Shown: piece by piece, positions 53,410 through 64,000 of the stretch
How positions within the stretch are numbered: position 1 is the first letter of the stretch
Layout: every line of letters begins with the position of its first letter
From: Rhodanobacter sp. B05
GTDB taxonomy: Bacteria > Pseudomonadota > Gammaproteobacteria > Xanthomonadales > Rhodanobacteraceae
NCBI RefSeq assembly: GCF_002001085.1
Contig: NZ_MUNU01000015.1
Location: forward strand, 248,001-312,000
Length of the DNA: 64,000 nucleotides
Reading direction: 5' to 3'
Position numbers and translations under genes: made by a program
The notes under the pieces: model-generated
Database searches by the model: none
Told to the model about the DNA's origin: nothing
Seen by the model: the letters and a program-made list of their open reading frames with translations, nothing else

Positions 53410-54006
53410 CATGCCGAAAGTCCTCACGAATTCGCGATTGAGGTGGGCCTGATCGTAGAAGCCCGCGTCCAGTGCCGCCACGACGATCGGTACACCCTCG
53501 CGCAGCAATGCCTTGGCCCGGTGCAGCGCCAGCAGCACGTGGAAGTTGTGCAGGCTGGTGCCGGTCTCGCGACGGAACGCACGGGCGAGGTGACCGGCGG
53601 AAACGGCGCAGGCTTGTGCGATCGCTGCCACATCGGTGTGCAGCGAAGAACGTCCGCGCAGCAGGGCGCGGACTCTCGTGCGCAGTTTCCGGAGGGGCTC
53701 ATCTATCGACATGCTCCTGGTCGCGGCTGGCACGAAACGCGAACGGAAAGCCCAGCCGCTGCCGTCCGCCGGCTCGAAACGATGGATCACACCTGCCGGC
53801 ACCCTGACGATATCGCCGGCAGCGACCTCGCGGCAGGTATCGGGAAGACGCAGCCGCGCACGGCCGGCCAGTATCTGCACGAGTTCGTCGCCAGCGTGGA
53901 AGTGCGGCCGGAAGCGCCAGCGATGGCATGCGCCGGCGATGGTTTCGGTCGCGCCGGAGGCGGTCGAAGTGACCGTGAACAAGGTGCGGGTCGTCACGGC
54001 TTGCAT
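53332..54006 (-). CDS. AraC-family regulator with N-terminal cupin
   Basis: Of 224 residues, a cupin-like sensor domain (about 30-95: HFHAGDELVQILAGRARLRL, AGDIVRVPAGVIHRFEP) is followed by two HTH motifs (about 120-215: AAIAQACAVSAGHLARAFRR and DAGFYDQAHLNREFVRTFGMTPAAFR). The stop lies inside the GNAT remnant. A collapsed copy sits at 30 kb. It may regulate the GNAT or the thioesterase; the effector is unknown. Confidence 0.9.
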   Translation of the reverse strand: MQAVTTRTLFTVTSTASGATETIAGACHRWRFRPHFHAGDELVQILAGRARLRLPDTCREVAAGDIVRVPAGVIHRFEPADGSGWAFRSRFVPAATRSMSIDEPLRKLRTRVRALLRGRSSLHTDVAAIAQACAVSAGHLARAFRRETGTSLHNFHVLLALHRAKALLREGVPIVVAALDAGFYDQAHLNREFVRTFGMTPAAFRAGWAAIGQLTAGCSRSSAR

Positions 54007-54012
54007 CGGAGG

Positions 54013-54456
54013 CTAACCGGCGGCGCTGCGGATCGCTTCGGGTAAAGGCACCGACTTGCCGGCGGACGGATCGATCCACACCATCACCACCTCGCCCTCG
54101 CAGTACACGGTATCGGCATCGTCGGCCTCGATGATGCGATGCGCCAGCGTTATCGAACTATTGCCCAGGCGCGCGCAGCGCAGTTCGATGCGCAGCCCAG
54201 CAGGCCATTCGATGGGGCGCAGGTATTGCAGGTTGCTGGCGGCCAGCACCGGCGCCGAGTGGTCGGTGATGACGATGACCAGATGCTGCAGCCATTGCAG
54301 GCGGGCTTCCTCCAGGTAAGTGAGGTAAACCGAATTGTTCACGTGGTTGAACGCGTCCATGTCGCGCCAGCGCACGTTGACGGAGGCGACGAACAGGGGC
54401 TCATCGACGGGCTCGGTGAGCACTATCCCGGACCGGCTGGCGGGTTGCGCATGCAT
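54013..54456 (-). CDS. Acyl-CoA thioesterase, hot-dog fold (YbgC/FadM-like)
   Basis: This 147-residue protein has VNVRWRDMDAFNHVNNSVYLTYLEEARLQW, the 4-hydroxybenzoyl-CoA thioesterase pattern with the catalytic Asp before NHVNN. It should hydrolyse an acyl-CoA in the cytoplasm; the substrate is unknown. The start overlaps the uvrA stop by one base (TGATG), so it is probably co-transcribed with uvrA. The araC gene follows six bases later. Confidence 0.88.
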   Translation of the reverse strand: MHAQPASRSGIVLTEPVDEPLFVASVNVRWRDMDAFNHVNNSVYLTYLEEARLQWLQHLVIVITDHSAPVLAASNLQYLRPIEWPAGLRIELRCARLGNSSITLAHRIIEADDADTVYCEGEVVMVWIDPSAGKSVPLPEAIRSAAG

Positions 54457-57386
54457 CAGGATTTTTTCCTGCCGCGCATCGGCTTGTACTTGTCGGCCGA
54501 GGCGATGTGTTTGGTGGCGGCCTTGACCCGTTTGGCGGCACCGGGCTTTTTCGGCTTGGCGGGTTTCAGGTGCGGCGCGAGAAAGTGGCCGGTGTGCGAT
54601 GCGGGCGTGGCCGTCACGGTTTCCGGGGTGCCGGCGACCAGGATGCGGCCGCCGCCAGCACCACCTTCGGGGCCGAGATCGACGACCCAGTCGGCGGTCT
54701 TGATCACGTCGAGGTTGTGCTCGATCACCACCACCGTGTTGCCCTGGTCGACCAGTTGGTGCAGCACATCGAGCAGTTGCTCGATATCGTGGAAGTGCAG
54801 GCCGGTGGTCGGCTCGTCGAGGATGTACAGGGTGCGACCGGTGTCGCGCTTGGACAGCTCCTTGGACAGCTTCACACGCTGTGCCTCGCCACCGGACAGC
54901 GTGGTCGCGCTCTGGCCGAGCTTGATGTAGTCCAGGCCTACCGCGCGCAGAGTGTCGAGCTTGCGTGCGATGGTCGGCACGTTCTCGAACAGTTTCAGTG
55001 CGTCCTCCACCGTCATGTCGAGCACATCGGCAATCGTGTGTCCCTTGTACAGCACTTCCAGCGTCTCGCGGTTGTAGCGCTTGCCGTGGCAGAGGTCGCA
55101 GGGCACGTAGACGTCGGGCAGGAAGTGCATTTCCACCTTGATCATGCCGTCGCCCTCGCAGGCCTCGCAGCGGCCGCCACGCACGTTGAAACTGAAGCGG
55201 CCCGGTGTGTAGCCGCGCGAGCGCGCCTCGGGCACTTGCGAGAACATGTCGCGCAGCGGCGTGAACAGGCCGGTGTAGGTGGCGGGATTGGAACGCGGCG
55301 TGCGGCCGATCGGCGACTGGTCGATGTCGACCACCTTGTCGAACAGCGCCATGCCGGCGACGGATTTGTACGGCGCCGGCTGCGTGCTCGCACCATTCAA
55401 TTCGATCGCGGCGAGGCGGAACAAGGTGTCGTTGACCAGGGTCGACTTGCCCGAACCGGAGACGCCGGTGATGCAGGTGAACAGGCCGGCCGGAATCGCC
55501 AGGTCGACATTTTTCAGGTTGTTGCCGCTGGCGCCTTTCAGGTGCAGCCAGGCGTCGTCGTCGATCGGCTGGCGGCGCTCCTTCGGCACCTCGATCGCGC
55601 GTTCGCCGGACAGAAACTGGCCGGTGACCGAGCGCGGCGAATCAAGCATGTCCTGCACGCTGCCTTGCGCCACGATCTCGCCACCGTGCACGCCGGCACC
55701 GGGTCCGATGTCGAGCACGTGATCGGCCATGCGGATCGCGTCCTCGTCATGCTCGACCACGATCACCGTGTTGCCGAGATCGCGCAGGCGCGTCAGCGTG
55801 CCGAGCAGGCGTTCGTTGTCGCGCTGGTGCAGGCCGATCGACGGTTCGTCCAGCACGTACATCACGCCGACCAGGCCGGCGCCGATCTGCGAGGCGAGCC
55901 GGATGCGTTGCGCCTCGCCGCCGGAGAGGCTGTCCGCCTGCCGATCCAGCGTGAGGTAGTTGAGGCCGACATCGTTGAGGAAGGTCAGCCGTTCGCGGAT
56001 CTCCTTGACGATCTTCACCGCGATCTCGCCGCGCCAACCGCTGAGCTTGAGTTCCTCGAAGAACGACAGTGCGTCGTCGATCGAACGATGCGTGAGCGAA
56101 GGCAGCGCATGATCGGCGACGAACACGTTGCGCGCCGAGCGGTTCAGCCGCTGGCCTTCGCAGGCGGGGCAGGGCTGGTCGCTGATGTACTTGGCCAGTT
56201 CCTCGCGCACGGCGGCGGATTCGGTTTCCTTGTAGCGCCGCTCGAGGTTCGGCAGGATGCCTTCGAACGCGTGCTCGCGGGTGACCTTGCCGCCGCGCTC
56301 GGTAATGTACTTGAACGCGATCCTGTCCTTGCCGCTGCCGTACAGGACGGCCTTCTGGACGTCCGTCGGCAGCTTCTGCCAAGGCGTCTCCACGGCAAAG
56401 CCGTAGTGCGCCGCCAGCGACAGGATCAACTGGAAATAGTGGGCGTTGCGCCGATCCCAGCCGCGCACCGCGCCATTCGCCAGCGACAGTTCGGGATGCC
56501 CGACCACGCGCGACGCATCGAACACCTGGGTCACGCCGAGGCCGTCGCAGGATGGGCAGGCACCGACCGGCGAGTTGAACGAAAACAGCCGCGGTTCCAG
56601 CTCGGGCAGCGAGTAGTCGCAGACCGGGCAGGAGTAGCGCGAGGACAGCATCTGTTCCGGTGTCTTTGCATCATCCATGTTGGCGATGATCACCAGTCCG
56701 TCGCCCAGCCGCAGCGCCGTCTCGAACGACTCGGCCAGCCGCTGCTTGATGTCATCACGCGGACGGAAGCGGTCAATTACCACCTCGATCGTGTGCTTCT
56801 GGCGCAGCGTCAGCGGCGGCACCGCATCGAGGTCGTATACCGTGCCGTCGACGCGGGCGCGCACGAAACCCTGCGCGCGCATCTGCTCGAACACCTGCAT
56901 GTGCTCGCCCTTGCGTTCGCGGATCACCGGTGCCAGCAGCATGTAGCGTTTTTCCGGATCCAGCGCCAGCGTGCTGTCGACCATCTGGCTCACCGTCTGC
57001 GCCTCCAGCGGGATGCCGTGGTCGGGGCAGCGCGGCGTGCCCACGCGGGCGTACAGCAGGCGCAGGTAGTCGTATACCTCGGTGATCGTGCCCACGGTGG
57101 AGCGCGGGTTGTGCGAGGTGGATTTCTGCTCGATCGAGATCGCCGGCGACAGGCCTTCGATATGATCGACGTCGGGCTTCTCCATCATCGACAGGAACTG
57201 CCGCGCGTACGCCGACAGCGATTCGACGTAGCGGCGCTGACCTTCGGCGTAGATCGTGTCGAACGCCAGCGAGGATTTGCCGGAGCCGGACAGGCCGGTG
57301 ATCACGATCAGCTTGTCGCGCGGCAGGTCGAGGTCGATGTTCTTGAGGTTGTGCGTGCGAGCGCCGCGGATGCGTATGGTGTCCAT
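54456..57386 (-). CDS. uvrA: Excinuclease ABC subunit A
   Basis: This 976-residue damage-recognition ATPase of nucleotide excision repair shows [20 protein letters not shown] (first Walker A), [20 protein letters not shown] (zinc site), [32 protein letters not shown] (second Walker A), [11 protein letters not shown] and [16 protein letters not shown] basic Lys-rich tail follows. The 178-base divergent promoter region toward DUF2059 contains ACTATACCAAGTAGT, an ACTA-N7-TAGT inverted motif that might be a LexA site. Confidence 0.97.
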   Translation of the reverse strand: MDTIRIRGARTHNLKNIDLDLPRDKLIVITGLSGSGKSSLAFDTIYAEGQRRYVESLSAYARQFLSMMEKPDVDHIEGLSPAISIEQKSTSHNPRSTVGTITEVYDYLRLLYARVGTPRCPDHGIPLEAQTVSQMVDSTLALDPEKRYMLLAPVIRERKGEHMQVFEQMRAQGFVRARVDGTVYDLDAVPPLTLRQKHTIEVVIDRFRPRDDIKQRLAESFETALRLGDGLVIIANMDDAKTPEQMLSSRYSCPVCDYSLPELEPRLFSFNSPVGACPSCDGLGVTQVFDASRVVGHPELSLANGAVRGWDRRNAHYFQLILSLAAHYGFAVETPWQKLPTDVQKAVLYGSGKDRIAFKYITERGGKVTREHAFEGILPNLERRYKETESAAVREELAKYISDQPCPACEGQRLNRSARNVFVADHALPSLTHRSIDDALSFFEELKLSGWRGEIAVKIVKEIRERLTFLNDVGLNYLTLDRQADSLSGGEAQRIRLASQIGAGLVGVMYVLDEPSIGLHQRDNERLLGTLTRLRDLGNTVIVVEHDEDAIRMADHVLDIGPGAGVHGGEIVAQGSVQDMLDSPRSVTGQFLSGERAIEVPKERRQPIDDDAWLHLKGASGNNLKNVDLAIPAGLFTCITGVSGSGKSTLVNDTLFRLAAIELNGASTQPAPYKSVAGMALFDKVVDIDQSPIGRTPRSNPATYTGLFTPLRDMFSQVPEARSRGYTPGRFSFNVRGGRCEACEGDGMIKVEMHFLPDVYVPCDLCHGKRYNRETLEVLYKGHTIADVLDMTVEDALKLFENVPTIARKLDTLRAVGLDYIKLGQSATTLSGGEAQRVKLSKELSKRDTGRTLYILDEPTTGLHFHDIEQLLDVLHQLVDQGNTVVVIEHNLDVIKTADWVVDLGPEGGAGGGRILVAGTPETVTATPASHTGHFLAPHLKPAKPKKPGAAKRVKAATKHIASADKYKPMRGRKKS

Positions 57387-57564
57387 GGACGCCGGATATG
57401 GGGGGGATTTATTACTATACCAAGTAGTTCTGGTAGTTCATTGAATCCTCGCGCCAACGCCTGCCGCAATTCGGGCTCCCCTGCCGTGCGTGGCTGTGGC
57501 TAAATGGACGCTCGCCGCCTTCCGGGCGGTTTCCATCGGTCAACCGAGGCAGGAGAGGAGAGCC

Positions 57565-58077
57565 ATGCGCAAATGGATCGGGATCGTGGCGGGAGTGTCT
57601 TTCGCCCTGGGGGCAAGCGGCCAGGCGATGGCGGCGCCGCCCAGCAACCATCAGGTGCGCCAGCTGTTCGAGGTCATGCACCTGAGCCAGATGTTCGGCC
57701 AGATGAACTCGCAGATGGCCGGCATCATGGGGCAGGCCGTGCCCTGCGTGCCCGCGTCCTACTGGCAGAACTTCATCGACGCCAGCGGTACCGAGCAATT
57801 GCTGGGCAAGATGGTTCCGGTCTACCAGGAGCACTTCACGGCCGAGGACGTGGCCGGCCTGCTGAAGTTCTACAAGTCCCCGCTGGGCCAGAAGGTGATC
57901 ACCCAGATGCCGGTGACCATGGCCGAAGGCATGAAAATCGGCCAGCAGTGGGGGCGCGAGCGCGGCGAGGCGATGATCAAGGATCTGCAGCAGAAGGGCA
58001 CACTGGATGCCAATGGCCGCTGTCCGGCCAGCCCGGAGGCCAAGCTGCCGTCCACCGTGCCGGGTACCGGCCACTGA
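57565..58077 (+). CDS. DUF2059 domain-containing exported protein
   Basis: This 170-residue protein has a signal peptide (IGIVAGVSFALGASGQAMA) and the DUF2059 region (about 60-125: EHFTAEDVAGLLKFYKSPLGQKVITQMP). Helix-rich DUF2059 proteins are common in proteobacterial periplasm and of unknown function. ATG 57565 follows AGGAGAGGAG. It precedes the rplU promoter. Confidence 0.86.
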   Translation: MRKWIGIVAGVSFALGASGQAMAAPPSNHQVRQLFEVMHLSQMFGQMNSQMAGIMGQAVPCVPASYWQNFIDASGTEQLLGKMVPVYQEHFTAEDVAGLLKFYKSPLGQKVITQMPVTMAEGMKIGQQWGRERGEAMIKDLQQKGTLDANGRCPASPEAKLPSTVPGTGH

Positions 58078-58115
58078 GCCCCGGCGGCTGCCCGGAGCGG
58101 GATCGTGAAACCGGA

Positions 58116-58156
58116 CTGGTCAGTATTTGACCAGCCCGGACTTCGCTCGCTATAAT
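58116..58156 (+). promoter_or_regulatory. Sigma-70 promoter of rplU-rpmA with overlapping hairpin
   Basis: TTGACC (58127-58132) and TATAAT (58151-58156) are separated by 18 bases, about 68 bases before the rplU ATG. The -35 overlaps a 7-bp hairpin CTGGTCA-GTATT-TGACCAG (58116-58134), which may close DUF2059 transcription or bind a protein. Confidence 0.85.
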
Positions 58157-58223
58157 CCGCGGTTCGTCAGTCCCGAATGGGTCATGACGATACCCAAGAG
58201 AATAACGACAGAAGGGCATTCCC

Positions 58224-58538
58224 ATGAGTTATGCAGTCATCAAGACCGGTGGCAAGCAGTACCGTGTGCAGCAGGGCGACGTGCTGCGCGTGGAGCTGTT
58301 GACCGCCGATGAAGGCGCCACCGTGAGCTTCGATCAGGTGTTGCTGGTCGGCACGGGCGAGTCGGTCACCATCGGTGCGCCGGTCGTCGAAGGCGCCACC
58401 GTCAGCGCCACCGTGCGCATGCACGGCCGTGCCGACAAGATCCGCATCATCAAGTTCCGCCGCCGCAAGCACTACAAGCGCCAGCAGGGCCATCGGCAGC
58501 ACTTCACCGAAATCGAGATCACGGGCATCAACGCCTGA
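58224..58538 (+). CDS. rplU: 50S ribosomal protein L21
   Basis: This 104-residue protein of the large ribosomal subunit begins [20 protein letters not shown] and ends [20 protein letters not shown] with ITGINA, fully typical. L21 contacts 23S rRNA. It has its own sigma-70 promoter and is followed 19 bases later by rpmA, with obgE next, the classical order. Confidence 0.98.
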   Translation: MSYAVIKTGGKQYRVQQGDVLRVELLTADEGATVSFDQVLLVGTGESVTIGAPVVEGATVSATVRMHGRADKIRIIKFRRRKHYKRQQGHRQHFTEIEITGINA

Positions 58539-58557
58539 GCAACCGGAGCACTGAGTC

Positions 58558-58815
58558 ATGGCACATAAAAAAGGCGTAGGTTCCAGCCGCAACGGTCGCG
58601 ATTCGAACCCGAAATACCTCGGCGTCAAGGTTTACGGTGGCCAGGCCATCGAAGCCGGCAACATCATCGTTCGCCAGCGCGGCACCCAGTTCCATCCGGG
58701 TACCGGCGTGGGCCTGGGTCGTGACCACACGCTGTTTGCACTGGTCGACGGCAAGGTTCACTTCGCCGTCCGCGGCGACAAGAACCGCCGATTCGTCGAC
58801 GTCGTGCAGGCGTAA
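58558..58815 (+). CDS. rpmA: 50S ribosomal protein L27
   Basis: This 85-residue protein begins [21 protein letters not shown], whose N-terminus reaches the peptidyl-transferase centre, and continues [20 protein letters not shown]. No N-terminal cleavage motif, seen in firmicutes, is present. A terminator follows before obgE. Confidence 0.98.
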   Translation: MAHKKGVGSSRNGRDSNPKYLGVKVYGGQAIEAGNIIVRQRGTQFHPGTGVGLGRDHTLFALVDGKVHFAVRGDKNRRFVDVVQA

Positions 58816-60096
<1,281 letters not shown>

Positions 60097-60201
60097 CCCG
60101 CACCCGTGAGCGTGAGCCCGGGGTGCCGTGGCCAGCCGGGGTGCCGCTGATCCAGGTCAGGCCCGCACGCGATACACGACACTGCCTGAATTGATGTCCG
60201 G

Positions 60202-61065
60202 TCAAGGTGGGTTGCCGGTATCGGCCTTGGGTGGCTTCGGTGCATCGTGGGTTTCGTGGGTCGCGTCACCGGTCTTTGCCGGGGTGAGTGGTCCCACGGT
60301 GACCGTTTCGACCGGTGTCATGAATTTCGGGTCGTACGGGTTGTTGCTGGCGACCAGCTGCCGGTAGGCCACCGATCCATCGGTATTCTGGCCACCGGTC
60401 ACGGCGGCCCCAGTCACGGCAACAATGCCTCCGGTTGATTTCTTGTTTGAATATTTGGGATTATGACTCGACGGGCCTGCCTGCGGTGTGCCGGACACCA
60501 TATTGCCCGCCATGCTCCCCACCCGCGATCCAGTCATCGAGGCGCGAACCTGGGCCCAGCGATCCTTGGCCCGGCGCAACGCAACCTTGTCGCCGTAGCG
60601 TGGAGTCAACTGCTGCAGGATGGTCTCGGACTCGGCAAGCTGCGCAGGGTTCAGGTTCGCACGAACCAGTTCCCGCGCCCTCACATAGCTGGGATCGTTG
60701 CGTTCGGCGGCCAGCGTCATCCAGGCCATGGCGCGTGGAAGGTCGACCGGGATGCCCTGGCCGCGGGCGTACATCACGCCGAGGTTGAATTCCGCGGGCT
60801 TGTAGGCCCACGAGGCGGCAACCTGGTACATGTTGACGGCAAACGAGTATTCGCGTTTCTGGAAAGCCTGTGCGCCAAGAATGTAGTAGTACTGGCCTGG
60901 CCGGCCATCGGCCTCCGGGGTATTTGGCACATAGGCCGGCATGCGCTCCGCGGAGGAGGTTGCGCCGTCGACGGATGCTTCGTTGCCGTCTTGGGCAGCC
61001 GCCGGCACACTCCATGCCAGCGACATGCAGAACAGGCACAGGGCGAAAAATCTGGCTTGGTTCAT
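60202..61065 (-). CDS. Exported Sel1/TPR-like repeat protein
   Basis: This 287-residue protein has a signal peptide (ARFFALCLFCMSLAWSVPAAA) and a helical repeat region (about 45-135) with QYYYILGAQAFQKREYSFAV and AEFNLGVMYARGQGIPVDLP, one clear Sel1-like repeat. The C-terminal half (about 165-287) is low-complexity Gly/Pro/Thr. The role may be a scaffold in the periplasm; no specific function is recognised. ATG 61065 follows GAGGGTG; 61080 and 61089 are also in frame. Confidence 0.7.
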   Translation of the reverse strand: MNQARFFALCLFCMSLAWSVPAAAQDGNEASVDGATSSAERMPAYVPNTPEADGRPGQYYYILGAQAFQKREYSFAVNMYQVAASWAYKPAEFNLGVMYARGQGIPVDLPRAMAWMTLAAERNDPSYVRARELVRANLNPAQLAESETILQQLTPRYGDKVALRRAKDRWAQVRASMTGSRVGSMAGNMVSGTPQAGPSSHNPKYSNKKSTGGIVAVTGAAVTGGQNTDGSVAYRQLVASNNPYDPKFMTPVETVTVGPLTPAKTGDATHETHDAPKPPKADTGNPP

Positions 61066-61154
61066 GGTGGTCACCCTCATGTGGCGCATGAAACGCTACA
61101 TCCGGGGGGTGCCCTGCCGCAACTTGGCGCGCAGGCCGATCCAGGAGTCGTGAC

Positions 61155-62762
61155 TCACATGCGGAACACGCCATAGCGCTGCGGCTCGATCGGCGCGTTC
61201 ATCGAGGCGGAGATGGCCAGCCCCAGCACGCGGCGGGTGTCGATCGGGTCGATGATGCCGTCGTCCCATAGCCGCGCGCTGGCGTAGTAGGGGTGGCCTT
61301 GGCGTTCGTACTGTTCGCGCAGCGGGGCCTTGAACGCTTCCTCCTCCTCGGCCGACCATTCGCCGCCCTTCGCCTCGATGCCGTCGCGCTTCACCGTCGC
61401 CAGCACGCTTGCGGCCTGCTCGCCGCCCATCACGCTGATCCGTGCATTCGGCCACATCCACAGGAAGCGGGCGCCGTAGGCGCGGCCGCACATCGCGTAG
61501 TTGCCGGCACCGAAGCTGCCGCCGATCACCACGGTGAATTTCGGCACGTGCGAGCAGGCCACCGCGGTGACCATCTTCGCGCCGTCCTTGGCGATGCCGG
61601 CCTGCTCGTATTTCTTGCCGACCATGAAGCCGGTGATGTTCTGCAGGAACACCAGCGGCACGTTGCGCTGGTTGCACAACTCGATGAAGTGCGCGCCCTT
61701 GAGCGCGCTTTCGGCGAACAGGATGCCGTTGTTGGCGACGATGCCCACCGGGTAGCCATGGATATGCGCGAAGCCGCAGACCAGGGTCTTGCCGTAGCGC
61801 GCCTTGAATTCATGGAACTCGGAGCCGTCGACGATGCGCGCGATCACCTCGCGGATGTCGAACGGGCGGCGGGTGTCGGCGGGGATCACGCCATACAGCT
61901 CCTCGGCGGGATACTTCGGTTCGACCGGCGTGCGCAGCGCCAGCGGCATGTCTTTCCTGCGGTTGAGGTGACCGACGATGTTGCGCGCGATCGCCAGCGC
62001 ATGCGCGTCGTTCTCGGCAAAGTGATCGGCCACGCCGGAGATCGAGGTGTGCACGTCGGCGCCGCCCAGCGTTTCGGCGTCCACCACCTCACCGGTGGCG
62101 GCCTTCACCAGCGGCGGGCCGCCGAGGAAGATCGTGCCCTGTTCGCGCACGATGATGGTTTCGTCGCTCATCGCCGGCACATAGGCGCCGCCGGCGGTGC
62201 ACGAACCCATCACCACCGCGATCTGCGGAATGTTCAGCGCCGACATCCGCGCCTGGTTGTAGAAGATCCGGCCAAAGTGTTCCCGGTCCGGAAACACCTC
62301 GTCCTGCAACGGCAGGAAAGCGCCGCCGGAGTCGACCAGGTAGACGCAGGGCAGGCGATTCTCCAGCGCCACTTCCTGCGCGCGCAGGTGCTTCTTCACC
62401 GTCATCGGGAAATAGGTACCACCCTTGACCGTGGCGTCGTTGGCAACCACCACCACCTCGATGCCGCTGACCCGGCCGATGCCGGTGATCAGTCCGGCGG
62501 CCGGCGCGGCATCGTCGTACATGCCGTGCGCGGCGAGTGCCGACAGTTCGAGGAAGGGCGAGCCCGGGTCGAGCAAGGCGCGGATGCGCTCGCGCGGCAG
62601 CAGCTTGCCGCGGGCCACGTGCTTGTCGCGTGCCCTGGCGCCACCACCTTCGGCGCTGCGTGCCAGTTCGCGCTGCAGGTCTTCCACCACGGCGCGCAGT
62701 TGCCTGCTGCTGGCCTGGAACTCGGGTGAACGTGGATCGATCTGCGATGCAATGACGCTCAT
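61155..62762 (-). CDS. mccB: Acyl-CoA carboxylase beta subunit (methylcrotonyl-CoA carboxylase-like)
   Basis: This 535-residue carboxyltransferase beta chain moves CO2 from biotin to an acyl-CoA. It shows [97 protein letters not shown] and [30 protein letters not shown] and length favour methylcrotonyl-CoA carboxylase (leucine breakdown) over propionyl-CoA; the biotin subunit is not in view. ATG 62762 is used; the longer reading to 62882 begins with unrelated sequence. Confidence 0.88.
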   Translation of the reverse strand: MSVIASQIDPRSPEFQASSRQLRAVVEDLQRELARSAEGGGARARDKHVARGKLLPRERIRALLDPGSPFLELSALAAHGMYDDAAPAAGLITGIGRVSGIEVVVVANDATVKGGTYFPMTVKKHLRAQEVALENRLPCVYLVDSGGAFLPLQDEVFPDREHFGRIFYNQARMSALNIPQIAVVMGSCTAGGAYVPAMSDETIIVREQGTIFLGGPPLVKAATGEVVDAETLGGADVHTSISGVADHFAENDAHALAIARNIVGHLNRRKDMPLALRTPVEPKYPAEELYGVIPADTRRPFDIREVIARIVDGSEFHEFKARYGKTLVCGFAHIHGYPVGIVANNGILFAESALKGAHFIELCNQRNVPLVFLQNITGFMVGKKYEQAGIAKDGAKMVTAVACSHVPKFTVVIGGSFGAGNYAMCGRAYGARFLWMWPNARISVMGGEQAASVLATVKRDGIEAKGGEWSAEEEEAFKAPLREQYERQGHPYYASARLWDDGIIDPIDTRRVLGLAISASMNAPIEPQRYGVFRM

Positions 62763-62867
62763 GGAAACGGTCTCATGGAGACAGGGCGGCGGTGACTGCC
62801 GGAGCAGGCATGATAGCCGGCAGGCGCCAGCCACCAAAATCGGCGGTGGGGCGGCGGACACCAGGCA

Positions 62868-62898
62868 AAAAAACAGCCGCACAAGGCGGCTGTTTTTT
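62868..62898 (-). terminator. Intrinsic terminator after the Ala-rich lipoprotein gene
   Basis: AAAAAACAGCCGC (62868-62880) pairs perfectly with GCGGCTGTTTTTT (62886-62898) around a five-base loop. It is A/T-flanked on both sides and lies just past the lipoprotein stop. Confidence 0.92.
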
Positions 62899-62916
62899 GT
62901 GCACGTCGCTGAAGGC

Positions 62917-63288
62917 TCAGTGACCCTTCATCGCGTCCTTGGCCTTGTCGGCAGCACTCTTGACTGCATCGGCAGCCTTGCCGGTGGTGTCAGCAGCCTT
63001 GCTGGCGGCGCTCTTCATGGCGTCGGCAGCGCTCGGGGCAGTGCCGGCAGCGGCCGGAGCAGCCGCGGTGGAAGCCGGAGCAGCAGCGGTGGAGGCCGGA
63101 GCAGCAGCCGGAGCCGCAGCCGGGGTTGCAGCAGTTGCCGCCGCCGCAGCCTGCTGCGCCTGATCAGCAGCCTGCTGAGCAGTGTCAGCCGACTTCTGGG
63201 CGTCTTGCGCGGAATCCTGCGCGCCATTGCTGCATGCCGCCAACAGCGCGACGAGCGCGGCGGCGAGTAGGGTACGCGTAAACTTCAT
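62917..63288 (-). CDS. Ala-rich outer-membrane lipoprotein
   Basis: This 123-residue protein has a lipoprotein signal peptide ending LLAAC (Cys19). The mature part is nearly all Ala, Lys, Asp, Gln, Pro and Ser. It has heptad-like helical repeats ([16 protein letters not shown]) and a C-terminal set [20 protein letters not shown], resembling LEA-type amphipathic helices. A Pro/Ala middle (about 60-85) breaks the helix. The function is unknown; an envelope-stress or spacer role is a guess. ATG 63288 follows AGGAG. Confidence 0.82.
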   Translation of the reverse strand: MKFTRTLLAAALVALLAACSNGAQDSAQDAQKSADTAQQAADQAQQAAAAATAATPAAAPAAAPASTAAAPASTAAAPAAAGTAPSAADAMKSAASKAADTTGKAADAVKSAADKAKDAMKGH

Positions 63289-63452
63289 GGTGAATCTCCT
63301 TTGCCGTGGAATGCCGTGTGGCCGTGTATTAATAACGCTTTCGTGGAAATTGCGCCACATCTTTATGTAACTGGCCTGTCGCGTATTGAAAACCGATTTA
63401 CGCAAACGTCAGGTGAAAACCCTGGACAAGGTCGAATCCACCGGTCGTGGCG

Positions 63453-64000
63453 TCAGTCCATGCACTCCAGTGCAATCGCGGTCGCCTCGCCACCGCCGAT
63501 GCACAGCGCCGCCACGCCGCGCCGCAGGCCCCGTGTTTTCAAGGCGTTGAGCAGGGTCACCACCAGCCGGGCACCGCTGGCGCCGATCGGGTGTCCCAGT
63601 GCGCAGGCGCCGCCATTGACATTGAGCTTGTCGTGCGGGATGCCCAGTTCTTTCATCGGCGTCATCGCGACCACCGCGAAAGCCTCGTTGATCTCGAACA
63701 GGTCCACCTCGCCGACTTTCCAGCCGGCCTTGTCCAGTACCTTCTGGATCGCCCCGACCGGCGCGGTGGTGAACCACTCCGGCTCCTGCGAATGGGTGGC
63801 GTGCGCCACGATGCGCGCCAGTGGCTTCAGGCCGCGCTTGGTCGCGTCATCGGCCGACAGCAAGACCACGGCGGCTGCACCGTCGGAGATGCTGGAGGAA
63901 CTGGCGGCGGTGACGGTGCCGTTTTCCTTGCGGAAGGCGGGGCGCAGCGTCGGTATCTTGGTCACGTCGGAACGACCTGGCTGCTCGTCGGTATCGACCT
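63453..64000 (-). CDS. Acetyl-CoA C-acyltransferase (thiolase), C-terminal part
   Basis: The reading runs from the window edge to a stop at 63453 and gives 181 residues. These include DEQPGRSDVTKIPTLRPAF, ASSSSISDGAAAVVLL, the NEAF block with INEAFAVVAM, VNGGACALGHPIGASGARLV with the catalytic His and LCIGGGEATAIALE with the second active-site Cys. The N-terminal nucleophile Cys lies outside the window. It should condense or cleave beta-ketoacyl-CoA. GTG at 63965 is internal, not a start. Confidence 0.93.
   Translation of the reverse strand, partial: VDTDEQPGRSDVTKIPTLRPAFRKENGTVTAASSSSISDGAAAVVLLSADDATKRGLKPLARIVAHATHSQEPEWFTTAPVGAIQKVLDKAGWKVGEVDLFEINEAFAVVAMTPMKELGIPHDKLNVNGGACALGHPIGASGARLVVTLLNALKTRGLRRGVAALCIGGGEATAIALECMD

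Noticed and set aside
54507-57503. Plus-strand reading of 998 codons opposite uvrA
   Set aside because: It is a shadow of uvrA in GC-rich codon phase; the composition is His/Arg/Val-rich without domains, and the minus strand encodes a full-length UvrA.

Overview
The window is high-GC chromosomal DNA of a gammaproteobacterium. Gene order points to the Xanthomonadales and most likely the Rhodanobacteraceae (Rhodanobacter, Dyella or a close relative). Supporting signs are dapA-bamC divergent from gcvR and bcp, the pcnB-folK-panBCD run, queG divergent from nnr-tsaE-amiC-mutL, rplU-rpmA-obgE, and GTAGGAGC-type REP hairpins. The genus is an inference; no 16S gene is present.

Layout. 0-6 kb: a partial ygiD, two small redox genes, an M20 amidohydrolase, an ECF41-type sigma factor with its own recognisable promoter, and lpxO. 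5-29 kb is housekeeping: a methyltransferase, phoH, bcp, gcvR, dapA, bamC, fdxA, tRNA-Glu(CUC), pcnB-folK-panBCD, queG, nnr-tsaE-amiC-mutL, then DUF1684, two enoyl-CoA hydratases, FKBP, NUDIX and sulfurtransferase genes and a DUF4139 protein. This part is punctuated by REP hairpins and a 162-bp nested palindrome. 54-64 kb is housekeeping again: a thioesterase, uvrA, DUF2059, rplU-rpmA-obgE, a Sel1-like protein, an acyl-CoA carboxylase beta subunit, an Ala-rich lipoprotein and a partial thiolase.

The unusual part is a cassette of about 23 kb (about 30.07-53.18 kb). It holds five intact universal stress proteins and one stub, an AdhP-type alcohol dehydrogenase, a GNAT acetyltransferase, an FNR-family regulator, a PAS-GAF hybrid histidine kinase with an OmpR-type regulator, a MaoC-phosphotransacetylase fusion, acetate kinase, phosphoketolase, an outer-membrane cytochrome-porin resembling Cyc2, a HiPIP, an MgtA-like P-type ATPase and a beta-CASP metallo-hydrolase. 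Eleven TTGAY-N4-RTCAA-like FNR boxes lie in its promoter regions and I saw none outside it. The content resembles the low-oxygen-activated (lxa) locus described in Burkholderia cenocepacia, but the Cyc2-like/HiPIP pair is an addition I do not associate with that locus. My reading is a low-oxygen survival island. Phosphoketolase and the Pta/Ack branch would make ATP from acetyl-phosphate, AdhP would dispose of reductant, and the cytochrome-porin/HiPIP pair may move electrons across the outer membrane.

The island is bracketed by direct repeats made from one gene pair (GNAT convergent with a cupin-AraC regulator). The left copy keeps the GNAT gene and a collapsed araC; the right copy keeps the araC and only the 3' end of the GNAT. 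The cassette therefore sits inside an old duplication of its host locus. Several decayed genes (a CBS-domain protein, an alcohol dehydrogenase piece, a Usp stub) show that it is being remodelled.
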